This document shows positions 17,912 to 29,482 of a DNA stretch of 64,000 nucleotides, in pieces. Position 1 is the stretch's first letter; each line of letters begins with the position of its first letter. The notes beneath the pieces were generated by a model. The model was not told where the DNA came from, did no database searches, and was given only the letters and a program-made list of their open reading frames with translations. The translations under genes and the position numbers were made by a program. The stretch is from Gluconacetobacter liquefaciens (GTDB lineage: Bacteria; Pseudomonadota; Alphaproteobacteria; Acetobacterales; Acetobacteraceae), in assembly GCF_003350405.1 (NCBI RefSeq), contig NZ_QQAW01000008.1:98774-162773 (forward strand), written 5' to 3'.

Positions 17912-18576
17912 GCCCCGCCCTCGCGCGCCAGCCGATAGCCGCGCCCGCGCACGGTCAGGATCAGCCCCGCCCCCACCTTCTTGCGCACGCGGCTGATAAA
18001 GACCTCAATCGCATTGCTCTCGATCTCCTCGCCCAGCCCGTAAAGCGCGTCCTCGATCTGCTCGCGCGAGCAGATCGCCCCGGCCCGGCGGGCCAGCAGC
18101 GCGATCACCGCCCATTCCCGCGCCGTCAGGTCCACGTCCTGCCCCTGCCGACGCAGGCTGCGCTGGCCCAGATCGATCTCGACCTCCCCCAGCACCAGCC
18201 GGTTGCTGGCCAACGCGCCATAGCGGCGCGACACGGCATCAAGCCGCGCCAGCAATTCATCGAAATCATAGGGTTTGACGATGTAATCGTCCGCCCCGTC
18301 CGAAAGGCCGGCAATGCGGTCGCTGATCTGGTCCTGCGCGGTCGCGATCATCACCGCCATCACCGACCCACCCCGCCGGATCTCCCGCAGCAGGTCCCGC
18401 CCGCTGCCATCCGGCAACCCCAGATCCAGCAGCAGGAAATCATAGGCAATGGCCCCCAGCGCGGCCCGCGCGTCAGCCAGCGTGGTAAACCAGTCGGCGG
18501 CATGCCCGGCGCGGCGCAACCGCTCCTGCACCGCCGACCCCAGCGGCCTCTCATCCTCGACAACCAGGATCCGCAC
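17908..18576 (-). CDS. OmpR-family response regulator
   Basis: A 222-residue regulator from a GTG at 18576 that has GAAGGGGAT just upstream; a longer in-frame reading to 18612 is less likely. The receiver domain opens RILVVEDERPLGSAV, with the phosphorylated Asp51 in LLLDLGLPDGSGRDLL and the Lys in VKPYDFDELLARL. The C-terminal winged helix reads LTAREWAVIALLARRAGAICSREQIEDALYG and VRGRGYRLAREGGA. It forms a coupled pair with the kinase and probably activates the upstream czc-type genes. Confidence 0.93.
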   Translation of the reverse strand: MRILVVEDERPLGSAVQERLRRAGHAADWFTTLADARAALGAIAYDFLLLDLGLPDGSGRDLLREIRRGGSVMAVMIATAQDQISDRIAGLSDGADDYIVKPYDFDELLARLDAVSRRYGALASNRLVLGEVEIDLGQRSLRRQGQDVDLTAREWAVIALLARRAGAICSREQIEDALYGLGEEIESNAIEVFISRVRKKVGAGLILTVRGRGYRLAREGGA

Positions 18577-18613
18577 AGCATCCCCTTCCGACACAAACGA
18601 ACGGGTTTCCAAA

Positions 18614-18653
18614 GGGCGACTGCCCTGTGGCGGGGTTCGGGGCAGCGCCCCGA
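18614..18653. terminator. two small hairpins between the efflux operon and its regulator genes
   Basis: GGGC-GACT-GCCC (18614-18625) and TCGGGGC-AGC-GCCCCGA (18637-18653) are perfect stems in the 81-bp gap after the RND pump stop. They could reduce read-through from the pump into the two-component genes or be extragenic palindromes. Confidence 0.45.
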
Positions 18654-18657
18654 GAGC

Positions 18658-21726
<3,069 letters not shown>

Positions 21727-21727
21727 G

Positions 21728-22894
21728 TCAGTCGTCCCCGCCCATCCCGGCCAGCAGAACCATGGATTTCAGGGCAAAGCTGCCATGGGCAGCCACATCC
21801 TGCCCCGCCGAAAGGCCGGAAAGAACGACCACCCGCCCCTCACTCTCCACACCGACCGTCACCGGCACCGGCCGATAGCTGTCCGCCCCCTCGCGCACGA
21901 ACACCACGTCCCGGCCCGCGATCTGCTGCACCGCTTCGGCCGGCACCAGCATCCCACTCCGGCTGTCGGCAATCTCCAGTTCCGCATCCAGCATCATGCC
22001 CGGCCGCAAAGCGCCATCCGGATTGGGCACGACGCTGATCACGCGCACCAGCCCCGTGGCAGGCGACGCCGCACCGCTGACCGAACTGATCCGGGATTCG
22101 ATCCGCCGCCCATCCAGCAGCACGCTCTGCCGCCCGCCCACCACCAGCCGCGCGGCATCCTGCGGCGACACGTCGGACACGATCCAGACCGACGACAGGT
22201 CGATCAGCGTCACCGCCATCTGCCCGGCCTCGATATCGCCACCGGCCGACACCCCCACATCCTGCACCATGCCGTCGATCGGGGCGAGCAACCACGAGGT
22301 CTCGTCCTCGCCGGTGGTCGTCCGCTCGCTGACGGAATTGAATTCCTCCTCGAAGCGATGCGCCATGGTGCCCACATCCGCCTGTCGGGCCGCCACGGTG
22401 CTGCGGGCCTCCTGCAACACCGCAAGCCGGCGCCGGACCTCACCCTGCGACACGGTACTGCCCGCCAGCACCTGGGCCCGCTTCCACGCCGCCTCGGCCT
22501 CGGCCCGCGCCGCCAGCGCACCCGCCAGTGCCGCCTGCATCTGCACCGCCTGCAAGCGCGCGACATGCAGTGAATGATCCAGGTAATCGACCAGCACGCT
22601 ATCGCGCGCCACATGCTGCCCGGCCATGACATGCACCCGCAGCACCTTGCCCGCCCCCACGGGCCGCACGCGCACGATCCGCGTCTCGTCCGCCATCACG
22701 CTGGCCAGCACCGGCAGCATCCGCGACAGGCTCCCCGGCCGCGCCACGCTGTCGGTCAGCCCCTCGGCCCGCCGCGCCTCAGCCCCGATCGTCACCGGCT
22801 CAGGCCGCGCCGGCACGTCGGCTCGGACGGCGGAAGACAGGAGGAGGCACCCCGTCCCGACCACGCACGCCAGGCGTGCCCGCACATCCCTCAT
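21728..22894 (-). CDS. RND efflux periplasmic adaptor (CzcB-like)
   Basis: A 388-residue membrane-fusion protein. The signal peptide reads ARLACVVGTGCLLLSSAVRA. The lipoyl half-motifs are RVRPVGAGKVLRVHVMAGQHVARDSVLVDY and SWLLAPIDGMVQDVGVSAGGDIEAG, separated by an alpha-helical hairpin (about residues 105-195). The beta-barrel part (VWIVSDVSPQDAARLVVGG) and membrane-proximal part (GMLVPAEAVQQIAGRDVVFV) follow. Start overlaps the stop of the outer-membrane gene by four bases. It lacks the His-rich N-terminal extension of some CzcB proteins. Confidence 0.92.
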   Translation of the reverse strand: MRDVRARLACVVGTGCLLLSSAVRADVPARPEPVTIGAEARRAEGLTDSVARPGSLSRMLPVLASVMADETRIVRVRPVGAGKVLRVHVMAGQHVARDSVLVDYLDHSLHVARLQAVQMQAALAGALAARAEAEAAWKRAQVLAGSTVSQGEVRRRLAVLQEARSTVAARQADVGTMAHRFEEEFNSVSERTTTGEDETSWLLAPIDGMVQDVGVSAGGDIEAGQMAVTLIDLSSVWIVSDVSPQDAARLVVGGRQSVLLDGRRIESRISSVSGAASPATGLVRVISVVPNPDGALRPGMMLDAELEIADSRSGMLVPAEAVQQIAGRDVVFVREGADSYRPVPVTVGVESEGRVVVLSGLSAGQDVAAHGSFALKSMVLLAGMGGDD

Positions 22895-24186
22895 GGCGTC
22901 ATCCCGGTCGCGATGGCAGCGCGCAAGATGGCCGCATGCCAGCCGATTTCGGCTGAATTCAGCGCCAGAATGGCATTATAGGCCCCCAGCCGCGCCCGCA
23001 ACGCCTCGATCAGCGCCGTTTCCCCCACCTGCCAGGACTGTTCCAGTTCGTCGGCACGCCGGTTCAGCGCGGCGGCCGATGTGCGGGCGCTCTCCAGCGT
23101 GGTCCGCGCGGCATCCAGCCGGGCGCGCACCTGCGCCAGTTCCACCCGCACCATGCGCCGCGCCTGCACTTCCTGGCTGCCGGCCGCCGCCAGCCGGTTG
23201 CGGGCTTCGGCCATCATCGGCACGTTGCGCGCCTCGCTGGGCAGAGGCACCGAGATCTGCACCCCCACCCGGTTGTCCCACGGGCTGCCATACGACCCTT
23301 CATGGATCGCCCCAACCCCAACCTCCGGATTGGGCATGAACGAGGCCCTGGCCAGCCGCACCGCCTCCTGCGCGGCCACCACGTCACGATGGGCGGCCCG
23401 CACGCGCGGATCGTTATCCTCCACCACCTGCGGGGTATCGAGCCGCGTACGCGCCAGAAACCGCGCATCGTAAGAAAGGATATCGGGCAGACCGGGCCGG
23501 CCGAGCAGCACCGCAAGCGCCGCACCGCTGGTCTCCACCTGCTCGCGCGCCAGTCCGGCCTCAGTCCGCGCCGCAGCCAGCTCGGCCGCCGCCGCCTGCT
23601 GGTCCGCAGCGGTCGATTCCCCCGCCCGCCCGGCGCGGTCGATCGCGGTACCGACGCGCTGCATCGCCTGCACCAGCGACAATGCCACCGCCAGCCGGCG
23701 CTGGGCGATCACCTGGGCCGAGGCCGCCTCCAGCACCCGCACGGCAACAGCCATATGCGCGACATTCAGCTTTTCCTGCACGCTGGCCGATTCCGCCTGC
23801 GCCACCCGTCGCGTCGCCGTACCCTGCCCCGGCAGCCACAGCGGCACCGAAACCGTGCCCTGATAGGTCGTGTAACCGATATTGGTGCCGATGAAATGGT
23901 CGTCGAAATACTGCGCCGACACCACGGGTCCACCGGGAAACCACGATTTCGCGGCATCCGCCCGCGCATCGGCCGACTGCCGGTTGGTCGTCAGTTCCGC
24001 CCGCGTCGGATCGACTGCCCATGCAGCACTGACCGCCTCGTGAAAGGACAGATCAGCCGCCCGCGCCCCACCGGCCGTCCCGACAACCAATCCGACACCG
24101 AGAATCCCGACGCCCAGAATCATGGCCGGCATGGCACCCCGGCCCGGCTTTCCGACATCATGCCGACGCAACAGGCCCCCTGGCAT
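22891..24186 (-). CDS. TolC-family outer-membrane efflux protein (CzcC-like)
   Basis: About 431 residues from an ATG at 24186; an ATG at 24132 would start immediately before the signal peptide (MPAMILGVGILGVGLVVG) and is also plausible. The mature chain has two TolC repeats of long coiled-coil helices, e.g. LSFHEAVSAAWAVDPTRAEL and PRVRAAHRDVVAAQEAVRLARASFMPNPEVGVG, the latter characteristic of outer-membrane efflux proteins. First gene of the CzcCBA-type operon; its upstream flank is divergent from lepA. Confidence 0.9.
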   Translation of the reverse strand: MPGGLLRRHDVGKPGRGAMPAMILGVGILGVGLVVGTAGGARAADLSFHEAVSAAWAVDPTRAELTTNRQSADARADAAKSWFPGGPVVSAQYFDDHFIGTNIGYTTYQGTVSVPLWLPGQGTATRRVAQAESASVQEKLNVAHMAVAVRVLEAASAQVIAQRRLAVALSLVQAMQRVGTAIDRAGRAGESTAADQQAAAAELAAARTEAGLAREQVETSGAALAVLLGRPGLPDILSYDARFLARTRLDTPQVVEDNDPRVRAAHRDVVAAQEAVRLARASFMPNPEVGVGAIHEGSYGSPWDNRVGVQISVPLPSEARNVPMMAEARNRLAAAGSQEVQARRMVRVELAQVRARLDAARTTLESARTSAAALNRRADELEQSWQVGETALIEALRARLGAYNAILALNSAEIGWHAAILRAAIATGMTP

Positions 24187-24340
24187 CCATCCGTCCCCGC
24201 GCTCCGGATGGCCCGCTGCCATCCCTGCCGAAAGCGCGCTCTAACACACCAAGCTGACAGGACCCTGAACGCGCGGCGGGGGCGCCGAAGCCACGGGAGA
24301 ATTTACGCGCGACCCGCTGACTTTCGTGGGGTTTTGGCCT

Positions 24341-26158
24341 ATGTCTGCGCCCATGACCGACACACCGCTCTCGCTGATCCGCAATTTCTCGATCATCGCC
24401 CATATCGACCACGGCAAGTCGACGCTGGCCGACCGGCTGATTCAGGCCTGCGGCGCGCTGACGGCGCGCGAAATGACCAACCAGGTCCTGGACAATATGG
24501 AGCTGGAGCGCGAGCGCGGCATCACCATCAAGGCGCAGACGGTGCGCCTGACCTACCCGGCCAAGGACGGCAAGACCTACGTCCTCAACCTCATGGACAC
24601 CCCGGGCCATGTCGATTTTGCCTACGAAGTCAGCCGCTCGCTGGCGGCCTGCGAGGGCTCGCTGCTGGTGGTCGACGCCTCACAGGGCGTGGAAGCCCAG
24701 ACGCTGGCCAACGTCTACCAGGCCATCGACGCCCATCACGAGATCGTGCCGATCCTGAACAAGGTGGACCTGCCCGCCGCCGAGCCCGAGCGCGTCAAGG
24801 CGCAGATCGAGGAAGTCATCGGCATCCCGGCCGACGACGCGGTCCAAATCTCGGCCAAGACCGGGCTGAACATCGAAGGCGTGCTGGAAGCCCTGGTCAC
24901 GCGCCTGCCCCCGCCGGTCGGCGACGACACCAAGCCGTTGCAGGCCCTGCTGGTCGATAGCTGGTACGACCCGTATCTCGGCGTCATCATCCTGGTGCGC
25001 GTCAAGGAAGGCCGGCTGAAGCGCGGCATGCGCATCCGCATGATGTCGAACGGCTCGGTCTACAACGTCGATCAGGTCGGCGTCTTCGCCCCGCGCATGA
25101 CGCAGGTCGACGATCTGGGGCCGGGCGAGATGGGCTACGTCAACGCCGCGATCAAGACGGTGGCCGACTGCAATGTCGGCGACACGCTGACCGACGACCG
25201 CCGGCCGGCCGAAACCCCGCTGGCGGGCTTCAAGCCGTCGATCCCGGTGGTCTGGTGCGGCCTGTATCCCGTCGATGCCGACGATTTCGAGAAGCTGCGC
25301 GACAGCCTGGCCAAGCTGCGGCTGAACGACGCCTCGTTCCATTACGAGGCCGAGACCTCGGCAGCGCTGGGCTTCGGCTTCCGCTGCGGCTTCCTGGGCC
25401 TGCTGCACCTGGAGATCATCCAGGAGCGCCTGAGCCGCGAATTCAACCTGGACCTGATCGCAACCGCGCCGTCCGTGGTCTATCGCCTCTACCGCACGAA
25501 CGGCGAGATAGAGGAACTCCACAACCCCGCCGACATGCCCGACGGCTCGGTGATCGAGAAGATGGAGGAACCCTGGATCGTCGCCACCATCATGGTGCCC
25601 GACGAGTATCTGGGCGCCGTGCTGACCCTGTGCACCGAGCGGCGCGGCATCCAGAAGGACCTCACCTATGTCGGCAACCGGGCGATGGCGGTCTACCGCC
25701 TGCCGCTGAACGAGGTGGTGTTCGATTTCTACGACCGCCTCAAATCGGTGTCGCGCGGCTATGCCAGCTTCGACTACCAGATGGACGGCTACGAAGAGAG
25801 CGACCTGGTGCGGATCTCGATCCTGGTCAATCTGGAGCCGGTGGACGCCCTGTCCTTCGTCGCCCACCGCTCGGCGGCCGAAAGCCGCGGCCGTTCGATC
25901 TGTGCGAAGCTGAAGGAACTGATTCCCCGCCAGCTCTTCAAGATCGCGATCCAGGCCGCCATCGGCAGCCGCGTGATCGCCCGCGAGACGATCGGCGCGA
26001 TGTCCAAGGACGTGACGGCCAAATGCTATGGCGGCGACATCTCGCGCAAGCGCAAGCTTCTGGAAAAGCAGAAGGAAGGCAAGAAGCGCATGCGCCAGTT
26101 CGGCAAGGTCGAAATCCCCCAGAGCGCCTTCCTGGCCGCCCTGAAGATGGACCACTGA
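24341..26158 (+). CDS. lepA: elongation factor 4 (LepA), ribosomal back-translocase GTPase
   Basis: A 605-residue translational GTPase. The G motifs are complete: AHIDHGKST (G1), the ITIKAQTV switch I, DTPGHVDF (G3), NKVD (G4) and SAKTG (G5). EF-G-like domains II, III and V follow ([20 protein letters not shown]). The LepA-specific C-terminal domain is seen in [13 protein letters not shown]...[36 protein letters not shown]. The ATG at 24341 was chosen; 24353 is equally possible. Known role: remodels stalled or mistranslocated ribosomes at the membrane or in the cytosol. This is ordinary chromosome backbone. Confidence 0.98.
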   Translation: MSAPMTDTPLSLIRNFSIIAHIDHGKSTLADRLIQACGALTAREMTNQVLDNMELERERGITIKAQTVRLTYPAKDGKTYVLNLMDTPGHVDFAYEVSRSLAACEGSLLVVDASQGVEAQTLANVYQAIDAHHEIVPILNKVDLPAAEPERVKAQIEEVIGIPADDAVQISAKTGLNIEGVLEALVTRLPPPVGDDTKPLQALLVDSWYDPYLGVIILVRVKEGRLKRGMRIRMMSNGSVYNVDQVGVFAPRMTQVDDLGPGEMGYVNAAIKTVADCNVGDTLTDDRRPAETPLAGFKPSIPVVWCGLYPVDADDFEKLRDSLAKLRLNDASFHYEAETSAALGFGFRCGFLGLLHLEIIQERLSREFNLDLIATAPSVVYRLYRTNGEIEELHNPADMPDGSVIEKMEEPWIVATIMVPDEYLGAVLTLCTERRGIQKDLTYVGNRAMAVYRLPLNEVVFDFYDRLKSVSRGYASFDYQMDGYEESDLVRISILVNLEPVDALSFVAHRSAAESRGRSICAKLKELIPRQLFKIAIQAAIGSRVIARETIGAMSKDVTAKCYGGDISRKRKLLEKQKEGKKRMRQFGKVEIPQSAFLAALKMDH

Positions 26159-26219
26159 CGGAACAACTGACGCACTACAGCCCCGACCAGGGCCCCCATC
26201 ACAGCCCACTCCACCCCCC

Positions 26220-26244
26220 GTGCGCCGCCGCAGAATCGGCGCAC
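26220..26244 (+). terminator. lepA terminator hairpin
   Basis: GTGCGCC (26220-26226) pairs with GGCGCAC (26238-26244) and is followed by CTTTACCCCCTT. It lies 61 bases after the lepA stop and before tRNA-Ser. Confidence 0.6.
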
Positions 26245-26332
26245 CTTTACCCCCTTGCGCCGGCCGGAATTATTGCTATGTTCCCGCCCCATACCGACGG
26301 GCTGGCCGACAAGGCAGTCCCGCCAGTGCGCC

Positions 26333-26423
26333 GGAGAGATGGCCGAGCGGCTTAAGGCGCACGCTTGGAAAGCGTGTGTGCGTTAATAGCGTACCGTGGG
26401 TTCGAATCCCACTCTCTCCGCCA
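26333..26423 (+). tRNA. tRNA-Ser(GGA), with encoded CCA
   Basis: The acceptor stem GGAGAGA/TCTCTCC, D-arm GCCGAGCGGCTTAAGGC, anticodon stem CACGC-TTGGAAA-GCGTG with anticodon GGA, a long class II variable arm, and T-arm GTGGG-TTCGAAT-CCCAC are all present. Discriminator G and CCA are encoded. It reads UCC/UCU serine codons. Serine tRNA genes are common integration sites, and a decayed mobile region begins directly behind it. Confidence 0.98.
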
Positions 26424-26709
26424 TGCCGTCTAAGGCATTGATTTTACAGCGAAAAATTTATGGGTTCCCGCCTTGTGTCACATGTCAGTGTCACATGAGG
26501 GACGCCAGATTTGCAGACGCCTTCCATGCTCAGACGGCATCACACGTGGAGGGATCGAAGAACCGTTGATTGATGTGTCTGGCTTATGATTTCAGCCTTT
26601 TTTCGTTCTGATTGACGGTTCCCCGGGGTGACCTTCGATCTGTGTTTTGCGCAGATCGGGCGCTGTTGCCATTGGGAATGGCTGAGGATCTGCCACTGAT
26701 CCGGATTTC
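26424..26709. other. tRNA-distal flank, no gene recognised; possible integration-site remnant
   Basis: The 286 bp after the tRNA carry no credible gene. Near 26477-26500 the motif TGTCACATG occurs twice in a short distance, a pattern often seen between a tRNA attachment site and a tyrosine-integrase gene. No integrase remains, so this is only a hint of a lost element. The left end of the following ISL3 element lies somewhere in the right half. Confidence 0.3.
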
Positions 26710-28320
26710 GTGCCCTTGTCCACCGTTCGTGCTCTTGATCTCCCCTCGTCCTTGTCGTCTGGTCGTGCGGTCATTGTAGCCGACAGTATGCAGGTCGAGA
26801 CGAAATCCCGTTCTCATGGAGCAGCCTGTCTGGATTGTGGCACGCTATCGCATCGGCTTCACAGTCATTACGTTCGCAAGCTCGCCGATATGCCGGCGCA
26901 TGGACGTCGTGTTTCCCTGTCGATGACGGTGCGGCGTTTCCGTTGCACCGATAAAGGATGTCGGCGCCGCACTTTCGTCGAACCATTGGGGGATTCGCGG
27001 CTCCCCACGCGCGGCAGACGTCCCGGCTGACAGACCTCCACTTCGACGTGGCCTGCGCACCGGGCGGGAGCGCGGGCGCCCGTATGGCGATGCGCCTGTG
27101 CTGCCCGGTCAGCGCCGACACGCTGATACGGCGTATCGTCAGGATGGCCCCGATTACCGAACGGCATGAAACGCCCCGTGTTCTCGGCGTCGACGACTGG
27201 GCCTGGCGGCGTGGTCATCATTATGGCACCATTCTCGTGGATCTCGAACGAAACAAGGTGGTCGATCTGCTGGCCGATCGGCAGGGCAGCACACTCGCGG
27301 CGTGGCTCCGCGATCATCCCGGCATCGAGATTGTCGCCCGCGATCGCGCAGGCGCCTATGCCGACGGCATTCGGCAGGGTGCCCCAGCAGCCATCCAGGT
27401 CGCGGATCGATGGCATCTGATCCGTAATCTCCATGATGCCTTCCTGACCGTCGTCGATCGGCACACCGCCCTGGCCAGACGCATCATGGCCGATATCACG
27501 AATGAGGTATCTCCGGTTGAACAGCCGATCGACGCGGAAATAGTGAGCAATCCGGGTGAGGCCGGGCTCGTTGCGTCCAGTCACGCCCGTCATGGAGAGA
27601 GAAGAGCAATACCGGCAGGCAGTCGCCATGCGGGCGAAGGGACAGACGATCAGCCGTATCGCGCAGACAATCGGCGCGGAACGCAAGACTGTCCGGCGGT
27701 GGTTGCGACAGGGTCACCCCTCGACATGGCAGCGTCGCATCTTTCGGCCCGGTATCATGGTTCCCTATGCCGCCTATCTCGATCAACGCCTGATGGAAGG
27801 ATGTCACAATGCAGTTCGTCTGCATCGCGAAATCATGGCCATGGGTTTCTCCGGCCGATATGGCAGCGTCAGGGACTGGATTGTATCGAGACGATCCTCG
27901 GCTGCTGCATGTCATCCTGTGTCAGCCAAGCCCATGGGCAGAAACCTGGCACGGATGCTTACGACCGAATCCGACAATCGATCGGAAAAAGAGGTCCTGT
28001 TTATCCAACGCCTAATGACGGCTGCGCCAATGCTTGCGCAAGCCACAGCTTGGGTAAGAAATATGCAGGATCTTTTTACCAAAAAAACACAAGCATCTCT
28101 GGAAAAGCTTCTCGAAGAAGGGAAAAAAACGCCTTTATCCCGTTTTGTAAATGGCTTGCGGCGAGACCTTTCTGCCGTTCAGGCCGCGTTGCACACCCCC
28201 TGGACCACCAATCCCGTCGAAGGGCAGATCAGCCGCCTCAAGATGATCAAGCACACCATGTTCGGCAGAGCAGGCTTCAAACTCCTCCGCGCCCGCGTCC
28301 TGCACGCAAAGTGCGCATGA
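26710..28320 (+). pseudogene. ISL3-family transposase, broken by two frameshifts
   Basis: Three reading frames make up one ISL3 transposase. From the GTG at 26710: a zinc-ribbon region with CLDCGTLSHRLHSHYVRKLADMPAHGRRVSL and [17 protein letters not shown]. Near 26990, in TTGGGGGATT, the frame changes to the second piece, carrying [32 protein letters not shown] and [14 protein letters not shown], part of the DDE core. Near 27565 the frame changes back, giving a helix-turn-helix-like stretch and the C-terminal [36 protein letters not shown]. Total length is normal. Terminal repeats could not be fixed with confidence. Confidence 0.85.
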
Positions 28321-28354
28321 TCCCCCAAAAGGGGTCAATTCTCAACGCAAATCA

Positions 28355-28813
28355 ACAATCGTGGCGACCACAGCCGACGCGACCAGCTTTGCCGACAGGA
28401 TCCTGGGGATGGAGGGAAGGATCGGCCTGCCGCGAACCGTCCTCGCCGATACGGGCTTTGCCAGCCGCAAGGCCGTCGAAACATTGCAGGCCAGGGACGT
28501 GGACCCGCTGGTTGCCATCGGACGCCCCGTGGATCGGCGCTCTTATGATTTCCGGCCAGAGCCATCACCCAAGGAGCCGCGTCGGATCACCGAGCCCTGG
28601 CGCGTGAAAATGAAAGACAGACTGCAACAGGAGCCGGCAAAAACCCTCTACGCCTTAGGCAAGCAGACCGTCGAACCGGTCTTCGGTATCTTCAAAAGCG
28701 CCATGGGCTTCACCCGATTCCACCTCCGGGGCCTCGCCAACGTCGCAACAGAATGGACCCTCGTCGCCCTCGCATATAACTGCCGCAGGATCACCCGACT
28801 GTCCGCCGCATGA
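28355..28813 (+). pseudogene. C-terminal remnant of an IS1182/IS5-like DDE transposase
   Basis: A readable frame of about 150 residues begins abruptly with [18 protein letters not shown] and continues [36 protein letters not shown], ending KQTVEPVFGIFKSAMGFTRFHLRGLANVATEWTLVALAYNCRRI. The ending is typical of IS1182-type transposases. The N-terminal half is missing; the ISL3 element ends directly before it. A different fragment of the same family lies at about 61100-61386 in the same orientation. Confidence 0.8.
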
Positions 28814-29482
28814 ACAACGCTGCATGCGTCACCCATCACTGCCACAGCGCCCAACCCGACAGCTTGCTAGGGGCTACTCAATGCCGTCCCATAAGCCCTG
28901 ACGGCGGACATATTTATCCAGACATGTTACATGCATGGCTATATACTATAAATTTAATGTAATTATATATTTATAACTATTTATAATCGTATTATGTGGA
29001 GTGGAGTCGAGTGCGCGCCCTGCGGAGCACGCCCCCCCCCTCCAGACGCGCCGCCCTTACTGCGTGTTCATCAGTGCCTGCGGAAATTGAATTATGCTAA
29101 ATATGCATCATCATACATTTTTGATGCGTTTTATGAAAAATACCTTGCGATCGCTGCTCGTGGGGATTATTATATCGAATAAGAAACAACATCGTGCCTT
29201 ACCGCGGAGGTGAGGAATGGTGATTCTTCTGATATTCTCTTGAGACTTCTCTCGACACCCGCTCGATGCCCGCAAACTAGATTCCCTGTCGGCACCTGAC
29301 GGTTTTCCCGACCAGGGCGCATTAATGATGCCCATTGCGCATGATTATACGACTTTAATGCGCCATATGAAAAATTAGTTGCGGATGTTCCACGCAGGAG
29401 ATATCGTCGCTACGAATATGCTCATAATATGGTGTATATTTTGTATTAAGCGATTCCTTTTGTAATTTGAAAGGTCAGCCTG
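28814..29482. other. AT-rich intergenic region with candidate operator motifs
   Basis: No convincing gene lies in these 669 bp. The part 28910-29000 is strikingly AT-rich compared with the window, a sign of foreign origin. ATGCATCATCATA-like words appear near 29100-29125 and an inverted pair GCGCATTAA (29317-29325)/TTTAATGCGC (29354-29363) sits before the receptor gene. Similar words occur upstream of the monooxygenase gene near 34001-34052. The receptor promoter probably lies here. Confidence 0.5.

Noticed and set aside
24680..26209. Open frame of about 500 codons antisense to lepA
   Set aside because: It mirrors the highly conserved lepA coding sequence and has no family features.
26424..29482. 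Tyrosine integrase or second copy of the tRNA 3' end as proof of an integrated phage or ICE
   Set aside because: No integrase motif was found, and I did not see a repeat of the tRNA 3' end elsewhere in the window. The island idea therefore rests on IS debris only.
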